Below are positions 50,445-62,600 of a stretch of DNA of 64,000 bases, in pieces. A program made the position numbers and the translations under genes. Numbering within the stretch: position 1 is the first letter of the stretch; every line of letters starts with the position of its first letter. The notes beneath the pieces are model-generated. The model ran no database searches. It was not told the DNA's origin and was given only the letters and a program-made list of their open reading frames with translations. Source of the DNA: Aeoliella sp052161615 (GTDB taxonomy: Bacteria; Planctomycetota; Planctomycetia; Pirellulales; Lacipirellulaceae); assembly GCF_052161615.1 (NCBI RefSeq), contig NZ_CP197417.1:2914001-2978000 (forward strand), written 5' to 3'.

Positions 50445-51623
50445 ATGAAAGCCTTATGCTGGTACGGAAAGTACGACGTCCGCGTCGAGCAAGTGGACGA
50501 CCCGCAGATCATCAATCCGCGGGACGCCATCATTCGTGTTACGGCGACCGCTATTTGTGGATCGGATCTGCACCTTTACGATCGCTGCATTCCCACGATG
50601 CAGTCAGGCGATATTCTTGGCCATGAGTTCATGGGCGAAGTCGTCGAGGTCGGCTCGGGCGTGAACAATCTGAAGGTCGGGGACCGCGTCGTCGTGCCGT
50701 TCACGATTGCGTGCGGCCATTGCTACTTCTGCGAGCAGCAGTTGTGGGCGCTCTGCGACAACTCCAACCCCAACGCGGCGATGGCCGAGAAGCTGTATGG
50801 CTTTTCGGGATCGGGGTTGTTTGGATACTCGCATCTGTTCGGCGGGTACGCCGGCGGTCAAGCGGAGTACGTTCGGGTGCCGTACGCCGATGTCGGTCCG
50901 TTCAAGGTGCCCGAAAGTCTGTCCGACGAGCAGGTGCTATTCCTCACCGATATCCTGCCGACGGGGTACATGGCAGCCGAGAACGCAAACATTCAGCCGG
51001 GCGACACGGTTGCGGTTTGGGGCTGTGGCCCCGTCGGTCAGTTCGCGATCCAGAGTGCGTGGTGGTTCGGCGCGGGTCGCGTGATTGCCATCGATCACTA
51101 CCCCCACCGTCTCGAACTCGCGCGTCGGCATGGCAAGGCCGAAACGATTGATTTCAACAAAGAAGACGTGTTCGAGCGTCTCAAGGAAATGACGGGGGGC
51201 ATCGGCCCGGACGCGTGCATCGACGCGGTGGGACTCGAAGCCCACGGCACGGCACCCGATGCCATTTACGATCGAGTAAAGCATTCCATGATGCTGACGA
51301 CCGACCGCCTGCACGTGCTTCGCGAAGCAATTCAGTGTTGCCGTAAGGGAGGCACGGTTTCGGTGCCGGGCGTTTACGCGGGCTACCTCGATAAGTTGCC
51401 GTTCGGCACCGCGTTCGCGAAGGGTCTCACCTTCAAAATGGGGCAAACCCACGTCCATCGCTACCTGCCCACCCTGCTGGAGAAAATCGAGGGCAACGGG
51501 ACGCCTAGCTTTGACCCTACGTACATCATCTCGCACCGTTTCTCCCTCGACGATGCGCCGCAGGCGTACGACATGTTTTGCAACGAGCAGAACGATTGCA
51601 CCAAAGTGGTGCTGAAGCCCTGA
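50445..51623 (+). CDS. Zinc-dependent alcohol dehydrogenase (formaldehyde-dehydrogenase-like)
   Basis: A 392-residue medium-chain dehydrogenase starting 15 bases after the SRPBCC gene with GGGAG upstream. Catalytic zinc ligands: Cys in VTATAICGSDLHLYD and His-Glu in GDILGHEFMGEVVEVGSG. The structural zinc set is FTIACGHCYFCEQQLWALCD. The NAD site is VAVWGCGPVGQFAIQSAWW. The long form, with YGFSGSGLFGYSHLFGGYAGG and a C-terminal HVHRYLPTLLEKI, resembles the glutathione-independent formaldehyde dehydrogenase branch. The substrate is not certain. It is the last gene of the P4 unit. Confidence 0.9.
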   Translation: MKALCWYGKYDVRVEQVDDPQIINPRDAIIRVTATAICGSDLHLYDRCIPTMQSGDILGHEFMGEVVEVGSGVNNLKVGDRVVVPFTIACGHCYFCEQQLWALCDNSNPNAAMAEKLYGFSGSGLFGYSHLFGGYAGGQAEYVRVPYADVGPFKVPESLSDEQVLFLTDILPTGYMAAENANIQPGDTVAVWGCGPVGQFAIQSAWWFGAGRVIAIDHYPHRLELARRHGKAETIDFNKEDVFERLKEMTGGIGPDACIDAVGLEAHGTAPDAIYDRVKHSMMLTTDRLHVLREAIQCCRKGGTVSVPGVYAGYLDKLPFGTAFAKGLTFKMGQTHVHRYLPTLLEKIEGNGTPSFDPTYIISHRFSLDDAPQAYDMFCNEQNDCTKVVLKP

Positions 51624-51675
51624 GGCTCCGCAAACGAGCGTAGCCTGTCAGCAGGCAGACTCGGCAAAAAGAAAA

Positions 51676-51717
51676 TGACCCCGGCGGGACTCGAACCCAC
51701 GACCCACGGATTAAAAG
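51676..51717 (-). other. 3' half of a tRNA (anticodon TTT), probable att-site scar
   Basis: The minus strand reads CTTTTAA (anticodon loop with TTT), TCCGT, then T arm GTGGG-TTCGAGT-CCCGC and acceptor 3' strand CGGGGTC plus discriminator A. No matching 5' half (GACCCCG acceptor strand, D arm) lies upstream. The break falls in the anticodon loop, the usual crossover region of tRNA-targeted integrases. Confidence 0.72.
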
Positions 51718-51749
51718 TTTTGCCCATCTAAAATCAGCGACAATCACTA

Positions 51750-52087
51750 GCGATCATAAAGCCATTCTAGCCAAGAGGTTAGGGTGGCTTTTCTCATTTG
51801 CGTGACTCTGCGTACTCGCCAGTGAATCGTCAAGTTGGGAGTCCAGAGGGAGGCCCGATTCGGCTTCGAAATGTGCCCTCTAACCTGTCTCGTCAGTTGG
51901 TGATAAAAGCCATAATCGAACTTCACAGCGAGTGCCATGAAGGGGGAGCCGAACCGGCTCGGCATGCTCAAATGTGACTCTTGGGACTGGGTTAGCACGA
52001 CTTGTGTACACCGTTCTGGCGACTGACTACCACTCCTCGTAAAATTAGTAGTTTTCTACCTACTGGCCTTCAACCCGCCACCTGATC
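51750..52087. other. Gap between the tRNA scar and the LuxR-type gene
   Basis: No integrase or other gene is recognised in these 340 bases. A minus-strand frame at 51747-51998 gives no recognisable protein. Base composition becomes visibly more AT-rich from here on. Confidence 0.5.
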
Positions 52088-52357
52088 ATGCCCCACAATC
52101 TCACCCCTCGTCAGACCCAAGTCGTCCGCCTCCTCTCCCTAGGTTGCTCGACCACGGAGGCCGGCAAGATACTTGGCATCGCCACTCCCACAGTTGACAC
52201 CCACAAGACCGCCGCGATGAACACGGCAGGTGTATCTAAGGTGACACTGCTCACCCGCTGGGCGATTGTGAATAAGGTGACCTCTATGAAGGATACTTTG
52301 ACGGTAGCGGAGAAGCGGAAGAGGGGGCGGGGGCGGAAGAAAGACGGGTGGAGTTAG
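52088..52357 (+). CDS. Stand-alone LuxR-type helix-turn-helix protein
   Basis: An 89-residue protein consisting of one LuxR/GerE DNA-binding domain: LTPRQTQVVRLLSLGCSTTEA, GKILGIATPTVDTHKTAAMN and TAGVSKVTLLTRWAIVNK. A Lys/Arg-rich tail (EKRKRGRGRKKDG) follows. There is no receiver or ligand domain. Small regulators of this build are frequent in planctomycetes. It is the first gene after the tRNA scar. Confidence 0.83.
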   Translation: MPHNLTPRQTQVVRLLSLGCSTTEAGKILGIATPTVDTHKTAAMNTAGVSKVTLLTRWAIVNKVTSMKDTLTVAEKRKRGRGRKKDGWS

Positions 52358-52468
52358 CTGGCTAGACGGGCACGGTGGAAAATTCTCGCGTTTTGCCACC
52401 AAGGTAAGAGGAGTGCGAATACTCTAAAATTCAACCGACTCCTCCTAACCACGAGCTACGGCCATTCG

Positions 52469-52789
52469 ATGCGTTTATTGTCTTTGATTCGAGCGGAGTT
52501 TGCACAATCGCCTATTGGCACGTTTGCGGCGATCATCTGCGGTGTTCAGGTCGCGATAACCCCCGTTATCGCCTTGCTAGAATCCACCCCGGCTGAAGTG
52601 CCAACTCCGGATGCCGGAAATTACCCTGCGTTGGCCGTGTCATCGCCGTGGAACCTCGCGGTCGTTGTTTCCTCTTCGCTGGCTTTAGCGTACCTCGGCG
52701 CGTGGCTTACACGTGGGCTATCTCATGGCGATGTGATACGAGCCGCACGAATAGCAGACTCGTTGAACGACTTGGACCCTTATCGATGA
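52469..52789 (+). CDS. Small two-helix membrane protein, unknown
   Basis: A 106-residue frame with two hydrophobic segments, FAAIICGVQVAITPVIALL and NLAVVVSSSLALAYLGAWLTRG, and a short polar end. No family is recognised. It ends seven bases before the next gene's GTG, which supports coding by arrangement. The start is an ATG without a clear ribosome site. Confidence 0.55.
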   Translation: MRLLSLIRAEFAQSPIGTFAAIICGVQVAITPVIALLESTPAEVPTPDAGNYPALAVSSPWNLAVVVSSSLALAYLGAWLTRGLSHGDVIRAARIADSLNDLDPYR

Positions 52790-52796
52790 TGCGTTC

Positions 52797-53345
52797 GTGA
52801 TACAACTCAGGAATGCCTTCCGATTCTGGGCTGAACAGATAACGTGGTGCGATGTGCACAAGATTCAGACGAAAGCCAAGTCTTGCCCTAAGTGCAACAT
52901 GGTATTGCCATTGGTCAAGGCAGCGATTTTCAGGCATCTGGTAAGACTGGAAGGCGTAGCCCTCAATGAGGTGATCGAGCTGACGGGTGACGATCATTCG
53001 GAGGTGCGCAGAACCGCTATTTTAATACTGATGGAAGAGGCAGGGAAGCAACGGGATTTCGTAGGCATGCTGCTTGGGAAACTAGGCAGAGAGAACCTCC
53101 CGATCTCTCTCATAGCAGAACTTTCGTCACTGCCCCCTGAAGCTCCAAGGTCTCATGAAGCATCATTCGCAGAACTACTGATTTCCCCGCACGCATCAAT
53201 CCGCTGTGTAGCGCTACGACATGTGGCGGGCCGCTGGGCTCCACTCGATCGAGTGGTCTCGAACGCCCGCAATGCACTCTCGGACAAGGACCCCGCAGTG
53301 AGAACTCAAGCCGTTCGAGTACTTCGTGGCCGCGACAGTGGGTAG
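52797..53345 (+). CDS. HEAT-repeat-like protein with a small Cys/His motif
   Basis: A 182-residue protein with a GTG start seven bases after the preceding stop. Near the N-terminus TWCDVHKIQTKAKSCPKCNM gives C-x2-H and C-x2-C pairs that could bind zinc. The rest is helical with HEAT-like units, for example DDHSEVRRTAILILMEEAG, SPHASIRCVALRHVAGRW and DKDPAVRTQAVRVLRGRDSG. No closer family is recognised. It is probably co-transcribed with the small membrane protein; a joint function is only a guess. Confidence 0.65.
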   Translation: MIQLRNAFRFWAEQITWCDVHKIQTKAKSCPKCNMVLPLVKAAIFRHLVRLEGVALNEVIELTGDDHSEVRRTAILILMEEAGKQRDFVGMLLGKLGRENLPISLIAELSSLPPEAPRSHEASFAELLISPHASIRCVALRHVAGRWAPLDRVVSNARNALSDKDPAVRTQAVRVLRGRDSG

Positions 53346-53381
53346 CATCGCTGATGTCAATTCAGCTTTGTGGGTAGATCG

Positions 53382-53606
53382 CTATTTCCAATGACCACCA
53401 ATCTTGCTTTGCTCGCAATTGGCCGCCTTTCCAAACTTGCGTCGGCCATAAATGCTGAGCACTCGTGGAATCAGCCACTTTTGAATTGGCTCCCAGTCGC
53501 AGAGGCGACTAGAGAACAAGCAGACCGCGACAAGAATGCCAACTAAGGCTGAAGTGTAGGTCGATGCAATAGCCGCGATACGTATCGCCTGCTGGCTTCT
53601 AACGTC
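53382..53606 (-). pseudogene. Possible remnant of a membrane-protein gene
   Basis: The minus-strand frame between two stops gives about 74 residues, including STYTSALVGILVAVCLFSSR and WLIPRVLSIYGRRKFGKA, which read like a membrane segment and basic tail. It has no ATG, GTG or TTG start near its 5' end. I treat it as a degraded 3' fragment. The remaining bases to the giant gene (53607-53688) show nothing else. Confidence 0.35.
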
Positions 53607-53688
53607 TTAATCTCAACTGCAGAGCCAGAAGCTGCATGGTCGACGTCGTGAATTGCCATTTCAACAACTGAGACGAGCAGTCTTGATT

Positions 53689-56600
53689 TCACGGGAACTC
53701 GTCCTCGCCAAACGTAATGAAGTCGCTCACTGGATGGATTTGAGCAGGGATGATCTGCTTCCCGCTCTCCACTCTCTCGATTTCTTGATTCCGTTCCGCA
53801 AATAGTGAGGGCCCGAAAGATTGATGCCGCAAGTATGGACCAGGAACGGCGCTGGTATTTACCAATAGAAGGATTGCCGCATCGACTGCCGGCGCTGACG
53901 CAGGTTTGCCAACGTTTTGTCCGGAGTAACCAGAACGGTACGACGGAGCCGGTTCATATTTTGCATATGCAAGATTCCTAGCGGTGCGACCTGCCACAGA
54001 TTCCGATCGATGTGCTTGCTGGGACTGTTGCGGTGAGGAATCTTGAGTATTGCGGGAAGGGAGCGGAGTCATCTCGTCACTGCTCAACGCCGCAGGAGGG
54101 TCAAGTCTGTTCGCTAGTATTAATACCCCATCTTCGGCTGGCCCCGCAGTACTCTCGATGCTCCCAAGCGACTCACCCTCGGTAGCGTTATTATTTGTGA
54201 TTCGCAGATTGTCCCTCCAAATGGTGTAATCTGCTAGGTTCACGACGCCATCACGATTCCCATCGCTCGCCCCTTCGATACCTTTTCTTCCGAACTGCTG
54301 CCTCCAGACGTGGTAGTCGCCTTCGTTCACAGTACCGTCCCGATTAAAGTCTCCGGGAAGCCTGGGGCTGCCTACTGCAGCACCAAGGTTGTCTCGCCAA
54401 ACTGAGTAGTCGGCCATATCGACTAGGCCGTTGCGGTTACCATCTGCGGCAAGGGAACCACCACTTTGACCAAAATCTTGCTTCCACCTCGCGTAGTCTT
54501 GTTCATTCACAATACCGTTAGCGTCGAAATCCCCCGCCAGGTGCGTTTGGGTAAGCCAGCCTATGGTAAGTTCAGAAGAGGAAACATAAAGCACATCGAG
54601 GACTCCATCTTGATTCACGTCGACAATGTCCCATTCAGCTAGTTGAGTTAGACTCACACCCAATTGCCGTTGAGCTAGGACACCTCCCCCTCGGTTTTCC
54701 ACCCACATGGCCGCGGGACTAGCATCGTTCCAGGCAGGCAGAAAATCGCTGTCTCCGTCTCCATCTAGGTCAGCCATCGCAATACCATCGATGAACTGAG
54801 GCAGTTCCAGAGAATGATTCACAAACTCCCAGGGTGACGCTTGGGAGTACCATGCAAGGTTTTTTCCTACACTTGCGACAAGGTCTAGATCGCCATCCTG
54901 ATCAACGTCCGTAACCGCCTCGAGCAAGGGAGTTGAAGTCGCCACGGCAATTCTACGACGGGCGTAGTCGCCCGTGCCCAGGTTTTCAAAGACTAGCAAT
55001 TCCCGGTCGTATTGCGACGCGGTGGAGAGGTCCAAATCGCCATCGCGATCCAGATCGACTATGTAAAGACCATGGGGACGGCGAACGTTGAGTGCGGTGC
55101 TCTGTGTAAACTGCTCCGTTCCGTTATTCGTGTAGATATACACAGCGTCCAGTACGTTTACCGCCACGGCAATATCCGTGTTTCCATCCGCGTCGAGATG
55201 GCCTGCCGTTATACTCACGCCGTATGATGAGTTGAACTGGCTGGAAAAAGTTGTGATCGTGTGCTCGACCGACGAACCGTCTCCGTCGTTCTCTAGCCAC
55301 ACCAGACGTTTGAACGTGCCAATAGCGATCAGATCGTAGTCGCCATCTCCATCGACATCAACAATTTCTGGTTCAACGGCGGCGTCTCCGAGTTGAGCTA
55401 GTAGGCGACGTCGAAAGTTCTGATCGGCGTCATTCTCAAATAGGAACACCTCATCGGTAGAGGTGTCGGCAGCAATCACATCGACGTCCCCATCGTGATC
55501 GAAGTCCAAAGCTCGATGGTAGAGCAAAGGGTACTTGGACCCTGAAATGCTGTGCCTAGGAAACATCGAGTATGCCCCATTCTCATACCAAGAAAGTCGC
55601 TTCTCTGAGCCCGGCCAGTTGGTCGTTACAATGATGTCTAGTTTGCCGTCTTGATTGATATCCTCAAGTGCGAAGCTATCTGAATATTCCGTGTCGGCTA
55701 TCACATCTTTGGCGGCGAAGCCTTGCATGCCGTCATTTACCAGGATGAGGAACCGGCTAGCGGATGTGGAGCCGACCAGTATGTCGACATCACCATCGCC
55801 GTCATAGTCTTTGGCCGTAGCATCATGCGGCTGAAACACCGTCACTGGAATGATGTGTCTAACGAAGGTCTGAGTGCCGTCGTTCTCAAACCATTCCACT
55901 TTGCTGCCAGACCGGGAAGTTCCCACCAGATCCACATCGCCATCCGAGTCCAGGTCGACTGCGCGGACCGAACTAGCGCTCTGGGTCTCACGCGAAACAA
56001 CGTGCTCCTCAAAGCTGCCCGATCCGACGCCTTTAAACCAGGCGATGGTACTGATACCGCTGGCAGCCACCAGCACGTCCAGGAGCCCATCCTGATCGAC
56101 ATCACTTGTTCGCACCTTGCTGACTCCCGGGTAAGCAGCGGTGACCGTATGTTCTTCAAACTCCTCTTGTCCATTGTTTTGGAACCACTGGACGGTACCA
56201 CGAGCTCCTAAGCCAACGACAATGTCTATATCGTCATCCCTGTCAACATCTCCCACCGCTAAAGTAGAAGCGGAAGCATCCAGTTCGGCGACTAGATGAC
56301 TGCGAAAGAAGTTTTCTCCTAGCGGTTCGTACCATACCACCCGAGCATCGACCCCATCCCAAGACGTCACTATGTCCATGTCGCCGTCGAGGTCCATATC
56401 GACCACGGCAATCGCGGTGGGGCGTCCAGTAGCGCTAGCTACGATGTGAGGTACAAAATACTCAGGGGTTATCTGCTCAAACCAGATCACTTGCCTGCTT
56501 GTGGAGTCTGCGATGATGACATCATTGTCGCCATCGCCATCGAAGTCCAACACCTCGGTGCCCACCACGGTTCCAACAGTTTGGCTGCGAAAGATTGGGT

Positions 56601-59600
56601 CCTGAGTCTCGCCAAACACGAAGTATTCTTCACTGCGTGGAGCTGCCAGAGTAACAATATAGTCTTCCACCTCTCCATTCGGCGCAGTACCTTTCACACC
56701 TACTCCACCTTCTGAGGTGATGCGAAAACGAGCAAAGGTGTCGCCACCCTGAGCAGTGGGAGGAATGGCTAGCGACAATCGGTTAAGGCCTACTACCACC
56801 TCCACTGAGGTAAGGACCCGCTCGGAGGCGCTATCCCACACACCGTCCTGATTGAAGTCGATCCACGCGTCGACCCTGGCACCCTCTGGCGCGTTTGTTA
56901 CCTGTAATTCCACAGTGGCATTAACGTCGCCAACTCTCAGCACACCAAACGAAACCCCATCGTCCGCCTGGTCGGAGATCGCTTGTTCGCCTGGGATGCC
57001 GTCTGTGGCATTGCCCCTCGCAAGGCCTAGGTAGGGACCTCGCCCCACGTGGCGGGGGCCATCCTGATCGTAGGTGGTTGGATAGGGAGTTGGTGCGTCG
57101 CCGAAGTCGCCGCTGAAGATCGAGAACTGCACCTCCGCATGCCTCGATAGTCCATACAATTCTCCATCCAACAGAGTTGCGATAAATGTCTGCTCGGCTC
57201 TCAGTGAGCCGTCGTCTACCGGTAAGAGGCGTACTTGTGCCGTGGTCGCTCCGGCCGGCATAAAAACGGTACCCGTGGTACCGTCAAAGTCTTCTACCCC
57301 ATCCAGGGTATAGTCTACGCCGAATACCGCATCACTCGCCAGGCGGAACGACACCGTGAGCGGTTGTTGGAGATCGCCAATCCGTTGAAATTCGAGCACT
57401 AGGCCCTGATCGTCCGATATCGGGACGGTAGGACCAGATGCATGAACTGACACGGCGGCCTGATTCCTAAACCAAACAGGTGCCCCGTTAGTAGAGTGAT
57501 TGGCCACAGCGTCAAGGTCGCCATCTCCGTCCAGATCGGCCACCGCTGCTCTGCCGTACACACTGGTACCATATAATAACGTGCGAGGCGTGAAGTCGAG
57601 GTTGCTAACCTGATCTACCAAGGATAATGAGAACGTTCCGTTTCCTCCGACCACTATGTCTAGAAGGGAGTCGCCGTTCAGGTCTTGTACCGCTAGCTCA
57701 GAGATGCCTAATCTACCTGGGGATTGCGGGCGTGGATCGACCCAAAGCACGTGCCGTATCAGTTCCGCGTTCTTGCGTTCGTATAGCTTCAGCTCGTCAC
57801 CACCCAACAGGTAGTCATAATCGCCGTCGCGATCGAGATCGACTACTTCAAGGACACTGGCATCGTCCGTCGTGGCTAGATAGTGTTCCTGGAACTCGAG
57901 ATTACCTCCATTCTCACGCAAGACTAACCCGGAGAAGTGGGCTTCTCCGATGTTTTCCAAGGTGACGATATCGACATCACCATCGTGATCGTAGTCGACA
58001 AGATCTAAGTCTCGCATGGCGGCAAGCGGAATTAGCTCGGCCAATTGGAACTGATGACCACCTTTATTGAACAGTCCTGCTAGACTACCAAAACCTGATG
58101 GGGTGACTCCGCCAAACCTCACAATGATGTCCAAGAACCCATTCGAGTCAAGGTCGGCGAGGTCAATTCCATTGACGAGATGTCCGTCTTGATGATAGTC
58201 GGTTGCGAGCAACTCATGCACCTCAAAACCAGCCTCGCCACGATTCTCCAGCCACAACACCTTGCTGTCGGGAGACGTATGAGATTGGCTAACATATAGC
58301 ACGGCGTCGACATCGCCATCATTGTCCAGGTCGGCGGCGTGTATCTGGCGAGGATTGAAGCTGACTGGTGTGTAGATCGGATGCGCCGTGAAATTGCCTT
58401 CGCCATCATTCTCATACCATGAAATGCCAGCACTGGCGGTGGCGAACAGGTCTACATCCCCATCCCCGTCGATGTCCGCCGGAGCCAAACCGTTGAATGC
58501 GGCCTGATCTTCGGAGATTGGCGAGTTCGCCTCGAAAACTCCGCCGGAGCGAATTGGTGCCTCAAGCGGTACGGAGTAGTCTTGCACTTCGCCATCGGAT
58601 GCGAACCCGTTGGGAGGTAGATTCCCCCCGCTGCTCAAGCGAATGCGGGCGTACACGGAGTCAGCGACGACGCCTAGCGGCATGGCAAACGACAGTACAT
58701 TCAAACCTTCTGTCACCGCGACGCTGGCGAATATGTGTTCGTGAGGTCCACTCCAGCTGCCGTCTCCGTTGAAGTCAATCCACCCGTCCACACGCGCCCC
58801 GTCGGGAGCATTCTGAACATCGATTGTCACATCCCCTCGTCCCTGACCTATTTGCAGTTGGCCAAAGATCACTCCATCATCACCCGAATCCGTATCCGCA
58901 TTATTAGCAGTTGTTGCATCGCTTTCCGAAGACCGATCGTTGCCCAAACGAGGACCAACAGCTAGATGAAACGCCCCCCCTTCGCTCTGTGTCGTCATGC
59001 CCGCCATGGGGGCATCACCGTAGTCACCAGTAGTTTCGTCGCTAACTAACGTGAGTGTCGCTCTGCGATCGCCTGTCGCGGCGTATTCGTCTGTATCTTG
59101 GACTGTCAGGACGATAGTTTCGGCCACTTCGTCGAGGGAGTCATCGACCGACGCTACCCTCACATCGATTGTCGTAACACCAGCTGGAAACACCACTACT
59201 GCCGATTGGCCGACCACGTCTTGCAGTCCGGTGAGGGTATAGTCTTCGCCGAGCGACGCCGTTCCAGAGATTTGAAGTCGAACGGTTAGCTCCTCCTGGA
59301 TGTTCCCCGATCGAACGAGAGTTATTGTCGACACTGACGATGAGTTTTCGGCGAGCCACTGTTGACTAGGCGATACTGCGATATGTGGGCGATTTTCATA
59401 CCACCCTACAGCATACGTACTGGGCGTCGCACTCGCCGGATAGGCTCCCACGACATCAGGGTCCCCATCCCCATCGATATCTCCTAGCGCTAGCGAAGCA
59501 GGAGGGATAGCCAGCGACCCAGTGGCCGGTCTCGCAGTGAAGGTGCTGTTCCCATGGTTTATCAGCCACATTGCTTCCTTTGATGTGGCCGAAGTAGCAG

Positions 59601-62600
59601 TCCGGAGGGCGAGGATGTCCAGGTCGCTGTCGCCGTCCGCATCGGCAACCAAAATCGATCCAGGCGTCCCGTTGGCGGAAGCATCTCTGGCAAGATCGTC
59701 ACGAAGCTTGTGGGTGATGAATTGCGACTCACCCGTGTTCTCGTACCAGAACAGCAAGGCGGAATAGGTATTCAGCAGGTCGATGTCGCCGTCTTGGTCA
59801 AGATCGACAAGAATCGATGCCCCGACAGCAAAATTGACTCCGGGCTCGGCCTGGTCAACATCGATCGTGCGCTGGACGAAGTTGTTTGCTCCGTTGTTTT
59901 CGTACCAAGAGTAACCTTGCCTGTGAATGCCTGTCACGATGTCGGTATCTCCGTCACCATCGAAGTCCACCCCGCGTAAGAACTTCAACTCCGGCGTGGA
60001 GACAAGATTGACCGTATCGAAAACACCATCTCCTCGATTTACCGCTAGCTGGACTTTCGAGTGAAGTATGTCGATGTCACCATCGTTGTCAAAATCAATA
60101 GCTTGGTTAAGGCCACCGATACCGGCATTGACTGGGCCGATGGCGAACAGCAGATTGCCTTGGTTCAGCAGAATCGCACCTGCAATGATGTCCGGTAGTC
60201 CGTCTCCGTTAAGATCGGCGATGTCGATGGCACCGAGCAAATTTGTCCCATCCCCGATCTCATGGGTTACGAAGCTGCCGTCGCCCTCATTCTCGTACAA
60301 ACGGATACGCCCCGTTGAGTTTTGATAGTAGGTGTAGGAAAGGCCTACGATATCCATGTCGCCATCTAGATCCATGTCGACAACAAGCGGTTGCTGCAGG
60401 CCATAGTTGGATACCTCCCCTATGTTGTGCGTCCTCGTTAGCTCCGCTCCACTCAACAAGCTAGGTAGAATCGAGACGCGGTAATCTTCGACTTCGCCAT
60501 CAAGAGCAGGCCCCGAACGCTGCAATCCACCGGTGGAACTTACGCGGAACCGGGCAAAGGTATCACCGGCAATGGCTGCATCGGGCACTGCTACAAATAG
60601 TGAATTGCGCCCGTCGGCAACAGGCTTGGCAAAGAACACTCGCTCGCCGCTGTCCGACCAATCACCATCCCCATTGAAATCGATCCAAGCATCAAGGAAG
60701 GCTCCCTCGGGCGCATCTTGAACGTCTACAGTCACCTCAATCAAGGCTTGGCCAACATGCATGTCACCCAGAACGACACCGTCATCCCCGAAATCGGCAT
60801 CAGCCAGATCCGACACTACGGCGTCCGGTGTGCTGAATCGCAAGTTCCCAAGCCGCGGGCCTATCGCTGGATGAAACGCACCTGCCTGTGAAGCCGAAGA
60901 CGGGTAGGGAGCGGGGGCGTCCCCATAGTCACCAACCGTTTGAGCTTCGGTGATTTGTATCTCGATATCAGAAGCGTCTCCTACTCCGTAGTGGTCACCG
61001 TTGCCGAGAGAGAACGAAATGATCTCGACCAGCTCGCTCATGTCGTCATCAATCGGAACAACTCGAAGTGACACCTGCTCCACGCCGGCAGGTATTGTAA
61101 CCACGCCCCTGCTTGCAGCCACCGAGTCGGCTCCTTCCAGCTGGTAGTCAACCCCGTAGGTCGCCGTCCCCCCCAATGTGAACTCGACTTGAAGTTCTCG
61201 ATAGAGATCCCCTCTGCGTTGAATCACTATCTCGGCCTTCCCCGGCGATTCCTCCAGTAGAGCACCACCGGAAGTACTAACTTGAACGGAAGCGCGGTTC
61301 TCATACCAACTGACAAACCAATCTTGTGACGTCGTCCCCAATTGACTCGAGACGGTGACGAGATCGAGATCGCCATCTCCGTCCACATCTCCCACGTCCA
61401 AGGCGGTTACAAGACCTTCGGCGGGAAATCTCGTAGTCGAAAATTCCCCACTCCCCTGGTTGAGCAGCACCGCTATCTCGTTGCTAACACGTACAAAGCC
61501 CACGATGTCAGGTAGACCATTCCCATCAACATCGAGCACCGCAATGTCGGCAAGCTCACCGATAGAAGAGATCGGATGGGTGTGGAAAGATGCTTGCCCA
61601 TCATTGAGAAGTACTACGGTATCTGCACCAGCCGAACGAGTCGGTATGAGATCCATGTCTCCATCGCCGTCGAGGTCCGCCACCAGCACTTTCTCGTTCA
61701 TGCCTGGCAACCTGTGCGCCACGTATTCTTGCCCCCCGAGGTTCTCGTACCAGACAAAATTACCGCTGTACCCGAGAGCCGAGGAGCCGCTTCCCGCTAT
61801 GTCCAGGTCACCGTCGCGGTCCAGGTCAATGGCCACAAGGCTGCCGCCCTTACGGTTTTCTAGTTGCGATTTGCCTGGTAAAAGATGGGCCTCGAACTGA
61901 AGATTACCCGTGTTCTCGTTCCAGTAAGTCGCACCTTGGCCATGACCCGGTATATGACTTAACACGTCCAAATCGCCGTCGTAGTCGAGGTCGGCAGCGG
62001 GATTGGCGTTGCCTACAGGAAACTCCAACAATTCCACCCCTGCACCAAGGCTAGCGCCAGAGTTTCGACTCCATTGCGTACCTGCGACGAGATCGAAATC
62101 GCCATCCTGATCTAGATCACTTGCATGAAGATAAGTACCACGAAGTGCTAAATAGCGAGAAGTGAAATTTCCATCGCCGTTGTTGGCGTACAACAACGTG
62201 TCATCGTAATACTGAGGATCGAGCATGGCGGCGATATCATCGCGACCGTCCCCGTCAAAGTCAGCTACCGCGACGTCCACAACAGATTGGCGAACCGTGG
62301 CAATTGGAATCCTTGCACTGAACATTGCGCCGCTCTGCTTCGCTGGAAGCAATTCAACTTCGTAATCCTCCACCTCACCGTCCGATGCAGGCCCGACAAC
62401 CCCAAGTGTCGCTTGCGTCGTAAGACGGAATCGAGCATAAGTCTCTCCGCTGGCAGCCGTATGCGGAATCTGGATCGTGAAATGATTCGCTCCATTCGTG
62501 ACCGGGCACGCCGCAATCACCTGCTCGTCCGCCCCGCCCCACGATCCATCTCTGTTAAAGTCGATCCACGCGTAGAGAATTGCGCCACTCTCAGCGCCTT

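Noticed and set aside
51676..51717. Functional tRNA-Lys
   Set aside because: The 5' acceptor strand and D arm are absent, so it cannot fold as a tRNA.
51461..51747. Frames across the tRNA scar giving NPWVVGSSPAG-like peptides
   Set aside because: Such peptides are the usual false translation of tRNA 3' ends.
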